DNA of 64,000 nucleotides. It comes from a bacterium 1XD42-1 (GTDB lineage: Bacteria; Bacillota; Clostridia; Oscillospirales; Ruminococcaceae). How positions within the stretch are numbered: position 1 is the first letter of the stretch; every line of letters begins with the position of its first letter. A program made the translations under genes and the position numbers. Shown here one piece after another: positions 1-7,680 of this stretch. Under the pieces are notes generated by a model that was given only the letters and a program-made list of their open reading frames with translations, had not been told where the DNA came from and searched no databases. The stretch covers positions 1 to 64,000 of the forward strand of contig RAZJ01000010.1 in assembly GCA_003612625.1 (NCBI GenBank), in the 5' to 3' direction.

Positions 1-227
1 TGTGCCCTTCCTCACCGGCCTTCACCGCTGCCGGTCTGCTTTCGTCAATTCCTGAATTTGCTCATTTATAGTTATGTATTGCTGAAATCTACATAGCAGC
101 CTGGCATGATCCAATCATTGACAGTTTATTTTAACATCTCTTTTATTTTCTGTCGAGAGATTACTGCCAGAAAACAGGAAGAAGATCTGTCTGTATTACA
201 GACAGATCTCCCTATTGGTAATGGCAT
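1..227. other. Window start without a recognised gene
   Basis: I recognise no gene here. A minus-strand reading gives only a short open stretch of about 28 codons, with no visible ribosome binding site. The one clear structure is the hairpin at 183-209, listed separately. Confidence 0.5.
183..209 (-). terminator. Hairpin downstream of the HPr-like/MFS operon
   Basis: A perfect 12-bp inverted repeat (183-194 with 198-209, 3-nt loop) lies 19 nt past the stop of the small minus-strand gene. The T tract after it on the minus strand is weak and broken up by C and G, so termination is likely but not certain. Confidence 0.5.
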
Positions 228-473
228 TTATAAAGCGGATTCCTGCATATACCGGATAAAACTGGATATATCATTTTCTTTTGAAAGCGTAATGCGCAAA
301 CCATCTTTTCCAATAGACATCATGCGGATAAATTGTCTGGCAATATTGCTTTGTTTCAAATCACACATACTGCCATCCGGCAAATGGAGCATTACATTTC
401 CACAGCTTTGGGTTACCATATTCAAAAATTTGTCTGTATTTGGGATTGTACAAAAAGTGAGTGTAGTCAGCAT
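228..473 (-). CDS. Small HPr-like protein
   Basis: This 81-residue protein starts 5 nt after the stop of the MFS gene. Its ribosome binding site AAAGGAG lies inside the end of that gene, so the two are probably co-transcribed and translationally coupled. The pattern of a cysteine/polar core, a central SNIARQFIRMMSIG segment and a C-terminal helix resembles the degenerate HPr-like proteins common in Clostridia. In those, this position holds the A(K/R)SIMGxxSLG motif of phosphocarrier HPr. The phosphorylatable His15 context is absent, so a classical PTS phosphotransfer role is unlikely. The gene call is firm. The HPr relationship is an inference from spacing and hydrophobic pattern; a role beside an exporter is unknown. 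Confidence 0.6.
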   Translation of the reverse strand: MLTTLTFCTIPNTDKFLNMVTQSCGNVMLHLPDGSMCDLKQSNIARQFIRMMSIGKDGLRITLSKENDISSFIRYMQESAL

Positions 474-477
474 TCTT

Positions 478-1647
478 TTATTCTCCTTTTTTTATGCTGC
501 GGAGCAGCGATTCATACATAATAACCATTAAAAATAAAACTGCAAACAGATAAACAGGGAACAGGGAGATGGTAATATGGGCAGCAAGCAATCCAAATAA
601 TGGAGGCATAAAACATGTTCCGATATAAGCGAACGCCATTTGCACACCAATAATAGATTGGGATTTATCGGCGCCGAAAAGTTCTGGAGTGGAATGGATG
701 ATACAAGGATAAATAGGCGCACAGCCTAAACCAATTAGAATCAGCCCAGTCAAAGCTGCATATTCCCCGAAAGGCAGTAAAAATGAGGCAATTCCAATAC
801 AGACAATTCCCTGTCCCAGATGTATCATTTGCTGGTCATTCAGTTTCATTGTTAAAAATCCGCTGAAGGCCCGGCCAACTGTAATGCCAATAAAAAACAA
901 GCTTGCGAAACTGGCCGCAGTTTCTGAAGGAATGCCTTTTTGCAGGACGAGGTAACTGCTGGCCCATAATCCTGCTGTCTGCTCCAGGGCGCAGTAGCAA
1001 AAGAATGTAATCATAATAGACTTTGTTCCAGGAATTTGAAAAACCTGTTTTAAAGTTAATAACGGTCCTGTCATATTATCATTTCCGGAGCCCTGCATTC
1101 TTTTGGTTTTCCAAAGGGGCAGGCTTATCAATAAAATAACAGTCAGAATCATTTGCAGCAGGGCAATATAGCGGTATCCCATATTCCAATGATTTCCGCC
1201 TGTAAGGGCATATCCCATAATATACGGCCCAAGGGATGCACCGACACCCCACATACAATGGAGCCAGCTCATATGGCGGCTGGCAAAATGGAGGGCTACA
1301 TAATTATTCAGAGCAGCATCCACGCTGCCTGCCCCCAAGCCGTAAGGGACAGCCCATAAACACAGCATCCAAAAGGAACTGCTGATAGAAAATCCGAATA
1401 AGGCGAAAGCTGTCATGCCTACACTAATAGCAGTTACTTTTCCGGGGCCTAACTTTCTGGTCAGCCGGTCGCTTTCCAAACTGGAGATAATCGTGCCTAT
1501 CGCAATAATCATAGAAATGATACCAGCATAAGAAACAGGAACATGAAATTGACCATACATAGACGGCCATGCGGAGCCTAATAAGGAATCAGGCAAGCCA
1601 AGGCTGATAAAAGATAAGTAAATTACAGCCAGAAGCAAGTGAAGCAT
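478..1647 (-). CDS. Major facilitator superfamily transporter
   Basis: A 389-residue, very hydrophobic protein with about 12 membrane segments, the usual MFS length. The N-terminus carries a SLGLPDSLLGSAWP stretch typical of the sugar/drug-type MFS proteins of Firmicutes. The loop between helices 2 and 3 reads ESDRLTRKLGPG, a variant of the MFS motif A. It starts at an ATG preceded by AAGGAGGGATTTCAAG. It is divergent from an AraC-family regulator and followed by the HPr-like gene. The cupin-type sensor domain of the regulator suggests a small carbohydrate-like substrate, but the substrate and the direction of transport cannot be read from the sequence. Confidence 0.88.
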   Translation of the reverse strand: MLHLLLAVIYLSFISLGLPDSLLGSAWPSMYGQFHVPVSYAGIISMIIAIGTIISSLESDRLTRKLGPGKVTAISVGMTAFALFGFSISSSFWMLCLWAVPYGLGAGSVDAALNNYVALHFASRHMSWLHCMWGVGASLGPYIMGYALTGGNHWNMGYRYIALLQMILTVILLISLPLWKTKRMQGSGNDNMTGPLLTLKQVFQIPGTKSIMITFFCYCALEQTAGLWASSYLVLQKGIPSETAASFASLFFIGITVGRAFSGFLTMKLNDQQMIHLGQGIVCIGIASFLLPFGEYAALTGLILIGLGCAPIYPCIIHSTPELFGADKSQSIIGVQMAFAYIGTCFMPPLFGLLAAHITISLFPVYLFAVLFLMVIMYESLLRSIKKGE

Positions 1648-1674
1648 CTTGAAATCCCTCCTTGATTTATGCTA

Positions 1675-1711
1675 TGATTATACCAGCAAAAAAACGGAAT
1701 TGTTAGAACAA
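1675..1711 (-). promoter_or_regulatory. Divergent promoter/operator region (MFS / AraC)
   Basis: On the minus strand a TATAAT -10 box (plus 1677-1682) precedes the MFS gene, but no good -35 lies 17 nt upstream. At the place where a -35 would sit there is a palindrome TTGTT-AG-AACAA (1700-1711). A strong -10, a poor -35 and an adjacent palindrome fit an activator-dependent promoter, presumably under the divergent AraC regulator. This is inferred from layout only. Confidence 0.45.
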
Positions 1712-1755
1712 ATTCACCAAATAAATATGACAAAACCGTCAAAATGGAGGATGCT

Positions 1756-2652
1756 ATGGCATTAAGTAAATGCGATGTAATCATAAATCAGCAAGGCCGG
1801 GAACTGCTGGAACATGGAACATCATTATTCCCTATTGCCTGTTATGATGATAATTTAGCGGAAATGGCAGTACCTTGGCATTGGCATGATGAGCTGGAGG
1901 CCATTATTATAGAAACAGGGAACGTGATTGTTTCGGTAGATGGAAATGATTATACTGTACAGCAAGGGGATGGCTTTTTTATCAATACAGGAGCTTTGCA
2001 TGGGGTTTGGGCGGCATGTAGTGGTAATTGCCGTTTACATTCTATTGTTTATCATTCCAGATTGGTAGGAGGAAGCTTGGATAGTATTTTCTGGCAAAAA
2101 TACTTACAGCCGTTATTATTGAATACAGGATGCCGCTGTCTTTTTCTGGATCATGAGGTTCCCTGGGACCGGGAAGTATTACAGACCATTAAAGATGTAT
2201 GGCAGGTTTGTGTATCGGAGCCCTCAGGATATGAATTTGAAGTGCGGAACATATTGTCAAAGCAGATTTTTTTATTGTCTGAACATTATACAGCGCCGCA
2301 AAAAAGCCCTTCGGCGAAATCCTTGCGGGATACGGAACGCATGAAAATGATGCTTCAATATGTACAGGATCATTACCAGGAAGAATTATCCACTGCAAAA
2401 ATTGCGCAAAGTGCTGCTGTTAGTGAAAGCGAATGTTTACGGTGTTTTCGCTGTGTGATTGGCACGACGCCAATTCAATATACGAAGCAATTACGGATTC
2501 AAAAAGCGGCAGAATTATTGGAATCTACCGATGAAAAAGTTTCGGATATAGGGGCCTTATGCGGATTTCAGGAAATGAGTTACTTTGCAAAATCTTTTCG
2601 GGAAATGAAAGGCTGTACGCCCCGGGAGTACAGAAAACGGCACAGGAGATAA
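1756..2652 (+). CDS. AraC-family transcriptional regulator with cupin sensor domain
   Basis: A cytoplasmic DNA-binding regulator of 298 residues. Residues about 35-110 form a cupin-like arm (HWHDE at 42-46, then GDGFFINTGALHGV), the usual ligand-sensing part. The last ~100 residues carry two helix-turn-helix units of the AraC/XylS type, ending in GFQEMSYFAKSFREMKGCTPREYRK. An in-frame ATG at 1744 lies upstream, but GGAGG at 1746-1750 sits five nucleotides before the ATG at 1756, so 1756 is the better start. It is divergent from the MFS gene, its likely target. The inducer is unknown. Confidence 0.88.
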   Translation: MALSKCDVIINQQGRELLEHGTSLFPIACYDDNLAEMAVPWHWHDELEAIIIETGNVIVSVDGNDYTVQQGDGFFINTGALHGVWAACSGNCRLHSIVYHSRLVGGSLDSIFWQKYLQPLLLNTGCRCLFLDHEVPWDREVLQTIKDVWQVCVSEPSGYEFEVRNILSKQIFLLSEHYTAPQKSPSAKSLRDTERMKMMLQYVQDHYQEELSTAKIAQSAAVSESECLRCFRCVIGTTPIQYTKQLRIQKAAELLESTDEKVSDIGALCGFQEMSYFAKSFREMKGCTPREYRKRHRR

Positions 2653-2670
2653 AAAAATAAAACCCAAAAG

Positions 2671-2704
2671 AAAGCAGCGGCCTGTTTGGAAATGCCGCTG
2701 CTTT
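2671..2704. terminator. Bidirectional terminator between convergent genes
   Basis: An 11-bp perfect stem (2671-2681 with 2694-2704, GC-rich core GCAGCGGC) with a 12-nt loop, between the converging AraC and DUF4397 genes. On the minus strand it is followed by a T-rich run, so it probably serves the minus-strand gene best. Confidence 0.75.
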
Positions 2705-2725
2705 GGTTGGGAAAGGAAACGGATA

Positions 2726-3826
2726 TTAACGGTCTTGAATCGTAAGGACTTGAATTGCGTTTTTTTCCTTGGTACGGCTTAAAACATAGATGGTATAGGA
2801 AGAATTTGCTTGAATCTCCACAAAAAAAGTGACCAGGATATTCGGCAGATCCAGATCATCAAAATCCCCATCAATGGTATCAATATCAAAAATTTCAGAA
2901 GAACTTGGAATATTGGTATCAGCCAAAGAAAATTCATATTCTCCCGGACGGGCACGGCGGAAGGAAGTAACTTCTTTCAGTTCCACATCACTGAAAACCA
3001 TCCGCCCGTCAGACAGGAGCAGATCCAATGGATTGGTATTGGTTGCAAGATTTACCATACGCAAACAGGATATGCCCCGGGGACGGGAACAAGTTGTATC
3101 CGAAATTTGTACCAAATCAATTCCATTGGCTTTGTTGATAATGGCAATGGTAGAAGTATCATTATTGCTGATGGGAATGGATTTTCTTAAATAAAGATAA
3201 CCGTTCATGCCTCGGATTGTAATGGTTTGGAATCCGCTGGCAACCCGCCCATAAGGCGTTAAAGAAGCATATCCAAGGCCATTGACTAAAAAGCGGTTAT
3301 TGATGTACACACGGAAAGGGGAGTATCCATAAGCAGCATTTAAAAAACGGACTTTTGCGTTCCTGCTGGGGGAGCAGTAAAAACAGGGCGGGTTGACCTG
3401 GATGCCAGGAATAATAATGCTGCCGGGCCGGTTGGGACCAGTGGAGCCTCCCTGATTGACGTCAGGATTTGGGATAATAGGCTGCGTATTGCCGGGATAA
3501 GCTGGCAAATTGATGTCTGGCTCCGGCAGCATATTGCCTGGGATCTGGCTGGGATCGGAGGAAGAATTGCCGGGATAAGCTGGCAAATTGATGTCTGGCT
3601 CCGGCAGCATATTGCCTGGGATCTGGCTGGGATCGGAGGAAGAATTGCCGGGATAAGCTGGCAAATTGATGTCTGGCTCCGGCAGCATATTGCCTGGGAT
3701 CTGGCTGGGATCGGAGGAAGAATTGCCGGGATAAGCAGGAAAATTACTTCCCTGATCCGGCAGCATGGAACTGGGGACATTTGACAGAGGCACAGCCTCA
3801 TTGCTGCCAGCGTTAAAGGTATACAT
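2726..3826 (-). CDS. DUF4397-type protein with proline-rich tandem-repeat N-terminus
   Basis: A 366-residue protein with no signal peptide. Residues about 10-130 are low-complexity and rich in Pro, Ser, Asn and Gly. They hold three identical copies of a 26-residue unit (core NMLPEPDINLPAYPGNSS) plus a diverged copy at the N-terminal side. The C-terminal two thirds contain two beta-rich units, starting at VRFLNAAYGYSPFRVYINN and CLRMVNLATNTNPLDLLL, that resemble DUF4397 domains. DUF4397 is known mainly from surface-associated or extracellular bacterial proteins; its function is not known. GAGGAG lies 8 nt before the ATG. It is divergent from a secreted protein gene. The domain call is by pattern only; a surface or spore-coat role would be a guess. 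Confidence 0.72.
   Translation of the reverse strand: MYTFNAGSNEAVPLSNVPSSMLPDQGSNFPAYPGNSSSDPSQIPGNMLPEPDINLPAYPGNSSSDPSQIPGNMLPEPDINLPAYPGNSSSDPSQIPGNMLPEPDINLPAYPGNTQPIIPNPDVNQGGSTGPNRPGSIIIPGIQVNPPCFYCSPSRNAKVRFLNAAYGYSPFRVYINNRFLVNGLGYASLTPYGRVASGFQTITIRGMNGYLYLRKSIPISNNDTSTIAIINKANGIDLVQISDTTCSRPRGISCLRMVNLATNTNPLDLLLSDGRMVFSDVELKEVTSFRRARPGEYEFSLADTNIPSSSEIFDIDTIDGDFDDLDLPNILVTFFVEIQANSSYTIYVLSRTKEKNAIQVLTIQDR
3491..3724 (-). repeat. Three identical 78-bp in-frame tandem repeats
   Basis: Copies at 3491-3568, 3569-3646 and 3647-3724 match at every base I compared. A partial, diverged fourth copy follows from 3725. The 78-bp unit equals 26 codons, so copy-number changes would keep the reading frame of the DUF4397 protein. 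Confidence 0.95.
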
Positions 3827-4137
3827 ATAAGTACATCTCCTCTTGGATCAAAATCAGGCATCTTTATTGGCGGGTGCAAAGGATGCCTGATTCATCTTAT
3901 TAAAAAATGCGTTTTTTGGTGCAGGGATTGCTTCTCTTTTCCATAGCAGCAGATAAAAGTCTGGGAACTGGCAGATTTCAATAAAAATACAGCAAAGAAT
4001 ATTGTTTTTTATAAAAAATTCATAAGAAAAAGCACTGGATGCCAACAACCTCCTGTTGAAAAAATGTATATCTGAATGTATACTCATTGCCGTAAGAAAA
4101 AAGAGAAATCCTTTTTTCCATAGGAGGCTCATACTGA
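3827..4137. other. Divergent intergenic region with inverted repeat and promoter
   Basis: This 311-bp gap separates the DUF4397 gene from the secreted-protein gene. It holds an 11-bp inverted repeat (AATCAGGCATC at 3852-3862, GATGCCTGATT at 3882-3892) in the leader of the minus-strand gene. A possible minus-strand promoter (TTGAAA, 17-nt spacer, TTTTAT) lies near 3950-3985. The clear plus-strand promoter is listed separately. A 92-codon minus-strand open frame here has no similarity to anything I recognise. Confidence 0.55.
4056..4084 (+). promoter_or_regulatory. Sigma-A type promoter for the secreted protein
   Basis: TTGAAA at 4056-4061, a 17-nt spacer and TATACT at 4079-4084. The start codon follows 53 nt after the -10 box. 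Confidence 0.7.
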
Positions 4138-5124
4138 ATGAAAAGAATAATAGCTATATTTCTGACTGCGGTTGCAGCATTTTCCATCAGCGGGGGGGCA
4201 TTTGCACAGGAGGATCAGACAGGGCAGAATATGAACCAGGGAACAGCCATTTTAAATGAAGAAGCTGTTCCGCAAGGCGAGCCGACAGGTTTAACATTTG
4301 ATCCGGATAAAAACCAGGACAATGCAGTTTTAGATCAAACTGTATTAAGGCCGGGTGTTGAGTACCAGTTTCCAGCAAACCTGATTTTTAACGGCAAAGC
4401 TTATCCGATTACAGAAAAAATGGTAAAAAACATGCGGTTTTCCTATAACAAATTGACCAATACAGCAGTAAAGACATTTAAAATCCAAGAATCCAAAGGA
4501 AAATATTTTTTATTTGTGGAAATGAAAGATTCTGTCCCCAATGAAGTGGGAGAAATTCGCTATACCATTAAATTGACCCCGCGGGATGGCAGCTTGGCAT
4601 TGTTTTCCCAGGAAGTAGGATTTCAATATGGCTATCATGAATATGATAATGATATTATTGCGGACTTGGAAAAAGGGGAAGAAGTATATATCACAAATAA
4701 CAGCCCTGTGATTACAGATGTACAGTTTGAACGGATCGCGGAAATCAATGAATACCGGAAAGCTGTTTTAGCGGGGCCATCCTGGAAAGTGGAAGTCAGC
4801 GTAACCGCAGAAAACACAAAGAATTTTTTGAGCAATCATACAGGCATACGGGAAATCTTAATCCGGTTTCCCAACCAGGAGTTTAAGTTTTTTAATTTCC
4901 CGGGAAAACCTTCTTTTGCTTCCGCAGGCAAGGTAGGACTGAATGTAGAAACCTTATTAGAAGATTACCAGGATTTATATGTTTACCGGTACGCAAACGG
5001 GCGGCTGTATACTATTAAAGGGGTACTGAATGAAGAAACCAAAATGATGGAATTTCATACAAACCGTCTGGATAACTTTTTTGTGACTAACCGGAAGCTT
5101 CCGGACGGATACCAGATAGCTTAA
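4138..5124 (+). CDS. Secreted protein of unknown function
   Basis: A 328-residue protein with a clear N-terminal signal peptide: MKRII, a hydrophobic core, and a probable cleavage site after GGAFA at about residue 23. There is no lipobox, no further membrane segment and no sorting motif, so it is probably released or loosely cell-associated. The mature part looks beta-rich, with many aromatic residues (for example YVYRYANGRLYTIKG) and no catalytic motif I recognise. I do not recognise the family. ATAGGAGG precedes the ATG. The gene stands alone between a promoter at 4056 and a strong terminator at 5134. Confidence 0.8.
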   Translation: MKRIIAIFLTAVAAFSISGGAFAQEDQTGQNMNQGTAILNEEAVPQGEPTGLTFDPDKNQDNAVLDQTVLRPGVEYQFPANLIFNGKAYPITEKMVKNMRFSYNKLTNTAVKTFKIQESKGKYFLFVEMKDSVPNEVGEIRYTIKLTPRDGSLALFSQEVGFQYGYHEYDNDIIADLEKGEEVYITNNSPVITDVQFERIAEINEYRKAVLAGPSWKVEVSVTAENTKNFLSNHTGIREILIRFPNQEFKFFNFPGKPSFASAGKVGLNVETLLEDYQDLYVYRYANGRLYTIKGVLNEETKMMEFHTNRLDNFFVTNRKLPDGYQIA

Positions 5125-5133
5125 ACTGAGAAG

Positions 5134-5176
5134 AAAAAATACCGGAAAGGTGGGAAACACCTTTCCGGTATTTTTT
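5134..5176 (+). terminator. Strong intrinsic terminator
   Basis: A 19-bp perfect stem (5134-5152 with 5158-5176) with a 5-nt loop and a six-T tail, ten bases after the stop of the secreted-protein gene. Confidence 0.92.
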
Positions 5177-5331
5177 GCTATATTGTTTTATCAGATGGAA
5201 AAAATGCGTTTTCAACGGGACAGAAAGTCATATCTTGGGAATTTTACTTGGAGGAAAGCCATAAAATGGGCTTTATGGCAGGCCATATTCTATTGAAATG
5301 CCTAAAAAATGCAGGAATTAGGAATTCACAC

Positions 5332-5359
5332 TTGCAATTTTCAAATTTTTTGGTATAAT
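5332..5359 (+). promoter_or_regulatory. Promoter of the liv operon
   Basis: TTGCAA at 5332-5337, a 16-nt spacer and a perfect TATAAT at 5354-5359. A hairpin follows in the leader: TCGGT with ACCGA and ATGC with GCAT, spanning 5369-5398. It could be an operator or an RNA structure. No riboswitch class is recognisable. Confidence 0.75.
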
Positions 5360-5429
5360 GAAGTGTATTCGGTAGATGCACATTTGTACGCATACCGATA
5401 AATTGGTCATCCATTAGGGAGGAAAAAAC

Positions 5430-6674
5430 ATGAAAAGATTTCTAGCATCACTTTTAGCAGCCGCATTGACCATGACAGCGGCAGTTGGTTGTTCCAGTGG
5501 TTCCGGCAGTCCGGGGGCAGCTTCCGGTGGAGATAATGGGAATGCTTCTGCAGCAGCTCCCGCAGCCAATGGCGGAGATGACGCTGGCGACGTCATCAAA
5601 ATCGGCGTATTTGAACCCCAGACCGGTGAAAATGGCGGCGGCGGTTTACAGGAAGTATATGGAATCCGTTATGCCAACCAGCAGTTCCCTACTGTTACCG
5701 TAGGCGGTAAAGAATATAAAGTGGAACTGGTAGAGGCAGATAATAAATCGGATAAAACAGAAGCTGTTACGGCTGCCCAAAGCTTGATCAGCAGCGGCTG
5801 TAAAGTTATTTTAGGCTCTTACGGTTCCGGTGTATCCATTGCAGCCGGTGAAATCTTCTCGGATGCCCAGGTTCCGGCGATTGGCTGTTCCTGCACCAAT
5901 CCTCAGGTTACACAGGGCAATGATTATTATTTCCGGGTATGCTTCTTAGATCCATTCCAGGGCACTGTTATGGCAAACTATGCAGCCCAGGAAGGCGCTA
6001 AAACAGCAGCGATTATCACCCAGTTAGGGGACGATTATTCTTCCGGCTTGGGGAATTTCTTTAAAAATGCCTTTGTAAAATTGGCAGGGGAAGGCTCCGT
6101 TGTAGCAGAAGAACAATTCCAAACCAACCAGACCGATTTTAAAGCAATTTTAACAAATATCAAAGCTAAAAATCCAGATGTTATTTTTGCCCCGTCTTCC
6201 ATTGCAACAGCACCGCTGATCATCAAACAGGCACGGGAATTGGGCATTGAATCCAAGCTGATGGCTGGTGATACATGGGAAAACGGCTCTATTATTGAAA
6301 ATGCCGGAGATTCCGCAGAAGGTGTAGCATTATCTACATTCTTTGATGAAGGGGATACTTCCAATCAGGCCGCCGCGGAATTTATTCCTGGCTTTAAAGA
6401 ATATCTCAAGAGCATTAACCAGGATGAAATTATTCCTGCTGTTTCCGCATTAGGCTATGATGCTTATTTAGCAGCGATTAAAGCCATCGAAGCTGCCGGT
6501 TCCGTAGATTCTGCCGCAATCCGCGACGCTTTGCAGGGCCTTTCTTATGAAGGCGTCACAGGTGCCATTTCCTTTAATGAGGAAGGCGATGCCAATAAAG
6601 ATATGGCTTTCATCAAAGTAATTGAAAATGGAGAATTTAAGTTCCTGAAAACCGTTTCTGTTGAGGCAGAATAA
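5430..6674 (+). CDS. livJ: Branched-chain amino-acid ABC transporter, substrate-binding lipoprotein
   Basis: The extracellular binding protein of a LIV-type importer, 414 residues. The N-terminus has a lipoprotein signal with lipobox AVGC (Cys21), followed by a Ser/Gly/Ala-rich linker to about residue 50. The rest is a Peripla_BP_6 fold, beginning IKIGVFEPQTGENGGGG and containing the helix of the family around EAVTAAQSLISSGCKVILG. GGGAGG lies before the ATG. First gene of livJHMGF. A terminator-like hairpin directly after it probably gives excess binding protein over the permease. LIV-family proteins bind Leu/Ile/Val but also other amino acids or amides, so the exact ligand is open. Confidence 0.9.
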   Translation: MKRFLASLLAAALTMTAAVGCSSGSGSPGAASGGDNGNASAAAPAANGGDDAGDVIKIGVFEPQTGENGGGGLQEVYGIRYANQQFPTVTVGGKEYKVELVEADNKSDKTEAVTAAQSLISSGCKVILGSYGSGVSIAAGEIFSDAQVPAIGCSCTNPQVTQGNDYYFRVCFLDPFQGTVMANYAAQEGAKTAAIITQLGDDYSSGLGNFFKNAFVKLAGEGSVVAEEQFQTNQTDFKAILTNIKAKNPDVIFAPSSIATAPLIIKQARELGIESKLMAGDTWENGSIIENAGDSAEGVALSTFFDEGDTSNQAAAEFIPGFKEYLKSINQDEIIPAVSALGYDAYLAAIKAIEAAGSVDSAAIRDALQGLSYEGVTGAISFNEEGDANKDMAFIKVIENGEFKFLKTVSVEAE

Positions 6675-6688
6675 ATTAAACAAGGGCA

Positions 6689-6715
6689 AGGCGGGAAACA
6701 GCCCGTTTCCCGCCT
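6689..6715 (+). terminator. Attenuating hairpin between livJ and livH
   Basis: An 11-bp stem (6689-6699 with 6705-6715) with a 5-nt loop, followed by ATCTTTTTATTT. It lies within the operon between the binding protein and its permease, so it is likely a partial terminator or a 3' stabiliser of livJ mRNA. Confidence 0.75.
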
Positions 6716-6793
6716 ATCTTTTTATTTGATTTGCTTACCAGCCTATCCCAAAAGGGCTGGATTTGTGAAATTTTCTTTAGGGGGCACATCCCA

Positions 6794-7675
6794 ATGAGTT
6801 TGACGACAATTTTACAGCATTGCCTGACAGGGATTTCATTAGGCGGCGCTTATGCTTTAATTGCCATTGGCTATACAATGGTATATGGTATCCTGCGCTT
6901 GATCAATTTTGCCCATGGTGAAATTTTTATGATGGCAGGATATTTTATGATTTTTTCTATGGCGAGCATTCCCTGGTTTATTTCGGTTCCCCTGGTGACT
7001 GCCGCCACTATCATATTGGGAGTTGCAATTGAGCGTGCCGCCTATAAGCCGCTGCGAACTGCCCCCCGTATGTCGATTATGATTTCTGCAATCGGTGTAT
7101 CATATTTGCTGCAGAACCTGGCAACTTATTTGTTTACAGCAATTCCAAAAGGTTATCCAGAAATCCCTTTCCTGAAAAAAATATTCCGGATAGGGGATCT
7201 TTCTGCTTCTCTGGTAACGTTTCTGACGCCGGTACTTACGATTATTTTAGTATTTTTATTGATGCAGCTCATTAACCATACAAAAGTTGGTATGGCAATG
7301 CGTGCAGTCAGTAAGGATTTTGAAACATCCCGCTTAATGGGAATTAAAATCGATACCATTATCAGCATTACGTTTGTCATTGGTTCCGCTTTGGCAGCCA
7401 TTGGATCGATTCTTTATTTTACGGACCGGATGTCTGTTACACCATTTTCCGGAACGCTGCCGGGATTAAAATGCTTTGTTGCCGCAGTATTTGGCGGGAT
7501 TGGCAGTATTCCGGGCGCAGTAGTAGGCGGTTTCGTTATTGGCGTTGTAGAAACCTTGCTGGTTGCTATGGGATATTCTACTTTTAGTGATGCTTTTACT
7601 TTTTTGCTTTTAATTGTAATGCTGCTGTTCAGACCCACTGGCTTGTTCGGCGAAAAAAGTACAGATAAGGTGTGA
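6794..7675 (+). CDS. livH: Branched-chain amino-acid ABC transporter permease LivH
   Basis: An integral membrane permease of 293 residues with about eight hydrophobic segments. It shows the LivH/BPD_transp_2 pattern: GGAYALIAIGYTMVYGILR near the N-terminus and GLKCFVAAVFGGIGSIPGA near the C-terminus, the latter matching the cytoplasmic loop that meets the ATPase. An in-frame TTG at 6731 would add 21 residues, but AGGGGG about 10 nt before the ATG at 6794 and the family's usual start favour 6794. It forms the pore with LivM. Confidence 0.9.
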   Translation: MSLTTILQHCLTGISLGGAYALIAIGYTMVYGILRLINFAHGEIFMMAGYFMIFSMASIPWFISVPLVTAATIILGVAIERAAYKPLRTAPRMSIMISAIGVSYLLQNLATYLFTAIPKGYPEIPFLKKIFRIGDLSASLVTFLTPVLTIILVFLLMQLINHTKVGMAMRAVSKDFETSRLMGIKIDTIISITFVIGSALAAIGSILYFTDRMSVTPFSGTLPGLKCFVAAVFGGIGSIPGAVVGGFVIGVVETLLVAMGYSTFSDAFTFLLLIVMLLFRPTGLFGEKSTDKV

Positions 7676-7680
7676 TTCAT

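Noticed and set aside
106-531. 141-residue open frame on the plus strand
   Set aside because: It has no ribosome binding site, lies opposite the HPr-like gene and the end of the MFS gene, and has no family-like composition. The minus-strand genes explain this region.
3491-3780. Repeat block looked at as a possible CRISPR array
   Set aside because: The units are directly joined and in frame in a coding sequence; there are no spacers.
3340-3879. 179-residue minus-strand open frame with repeated segments
   Set aside because: It repeats only because it is a shifted reading of the 78-bp repeats of the DUF4397 gene.
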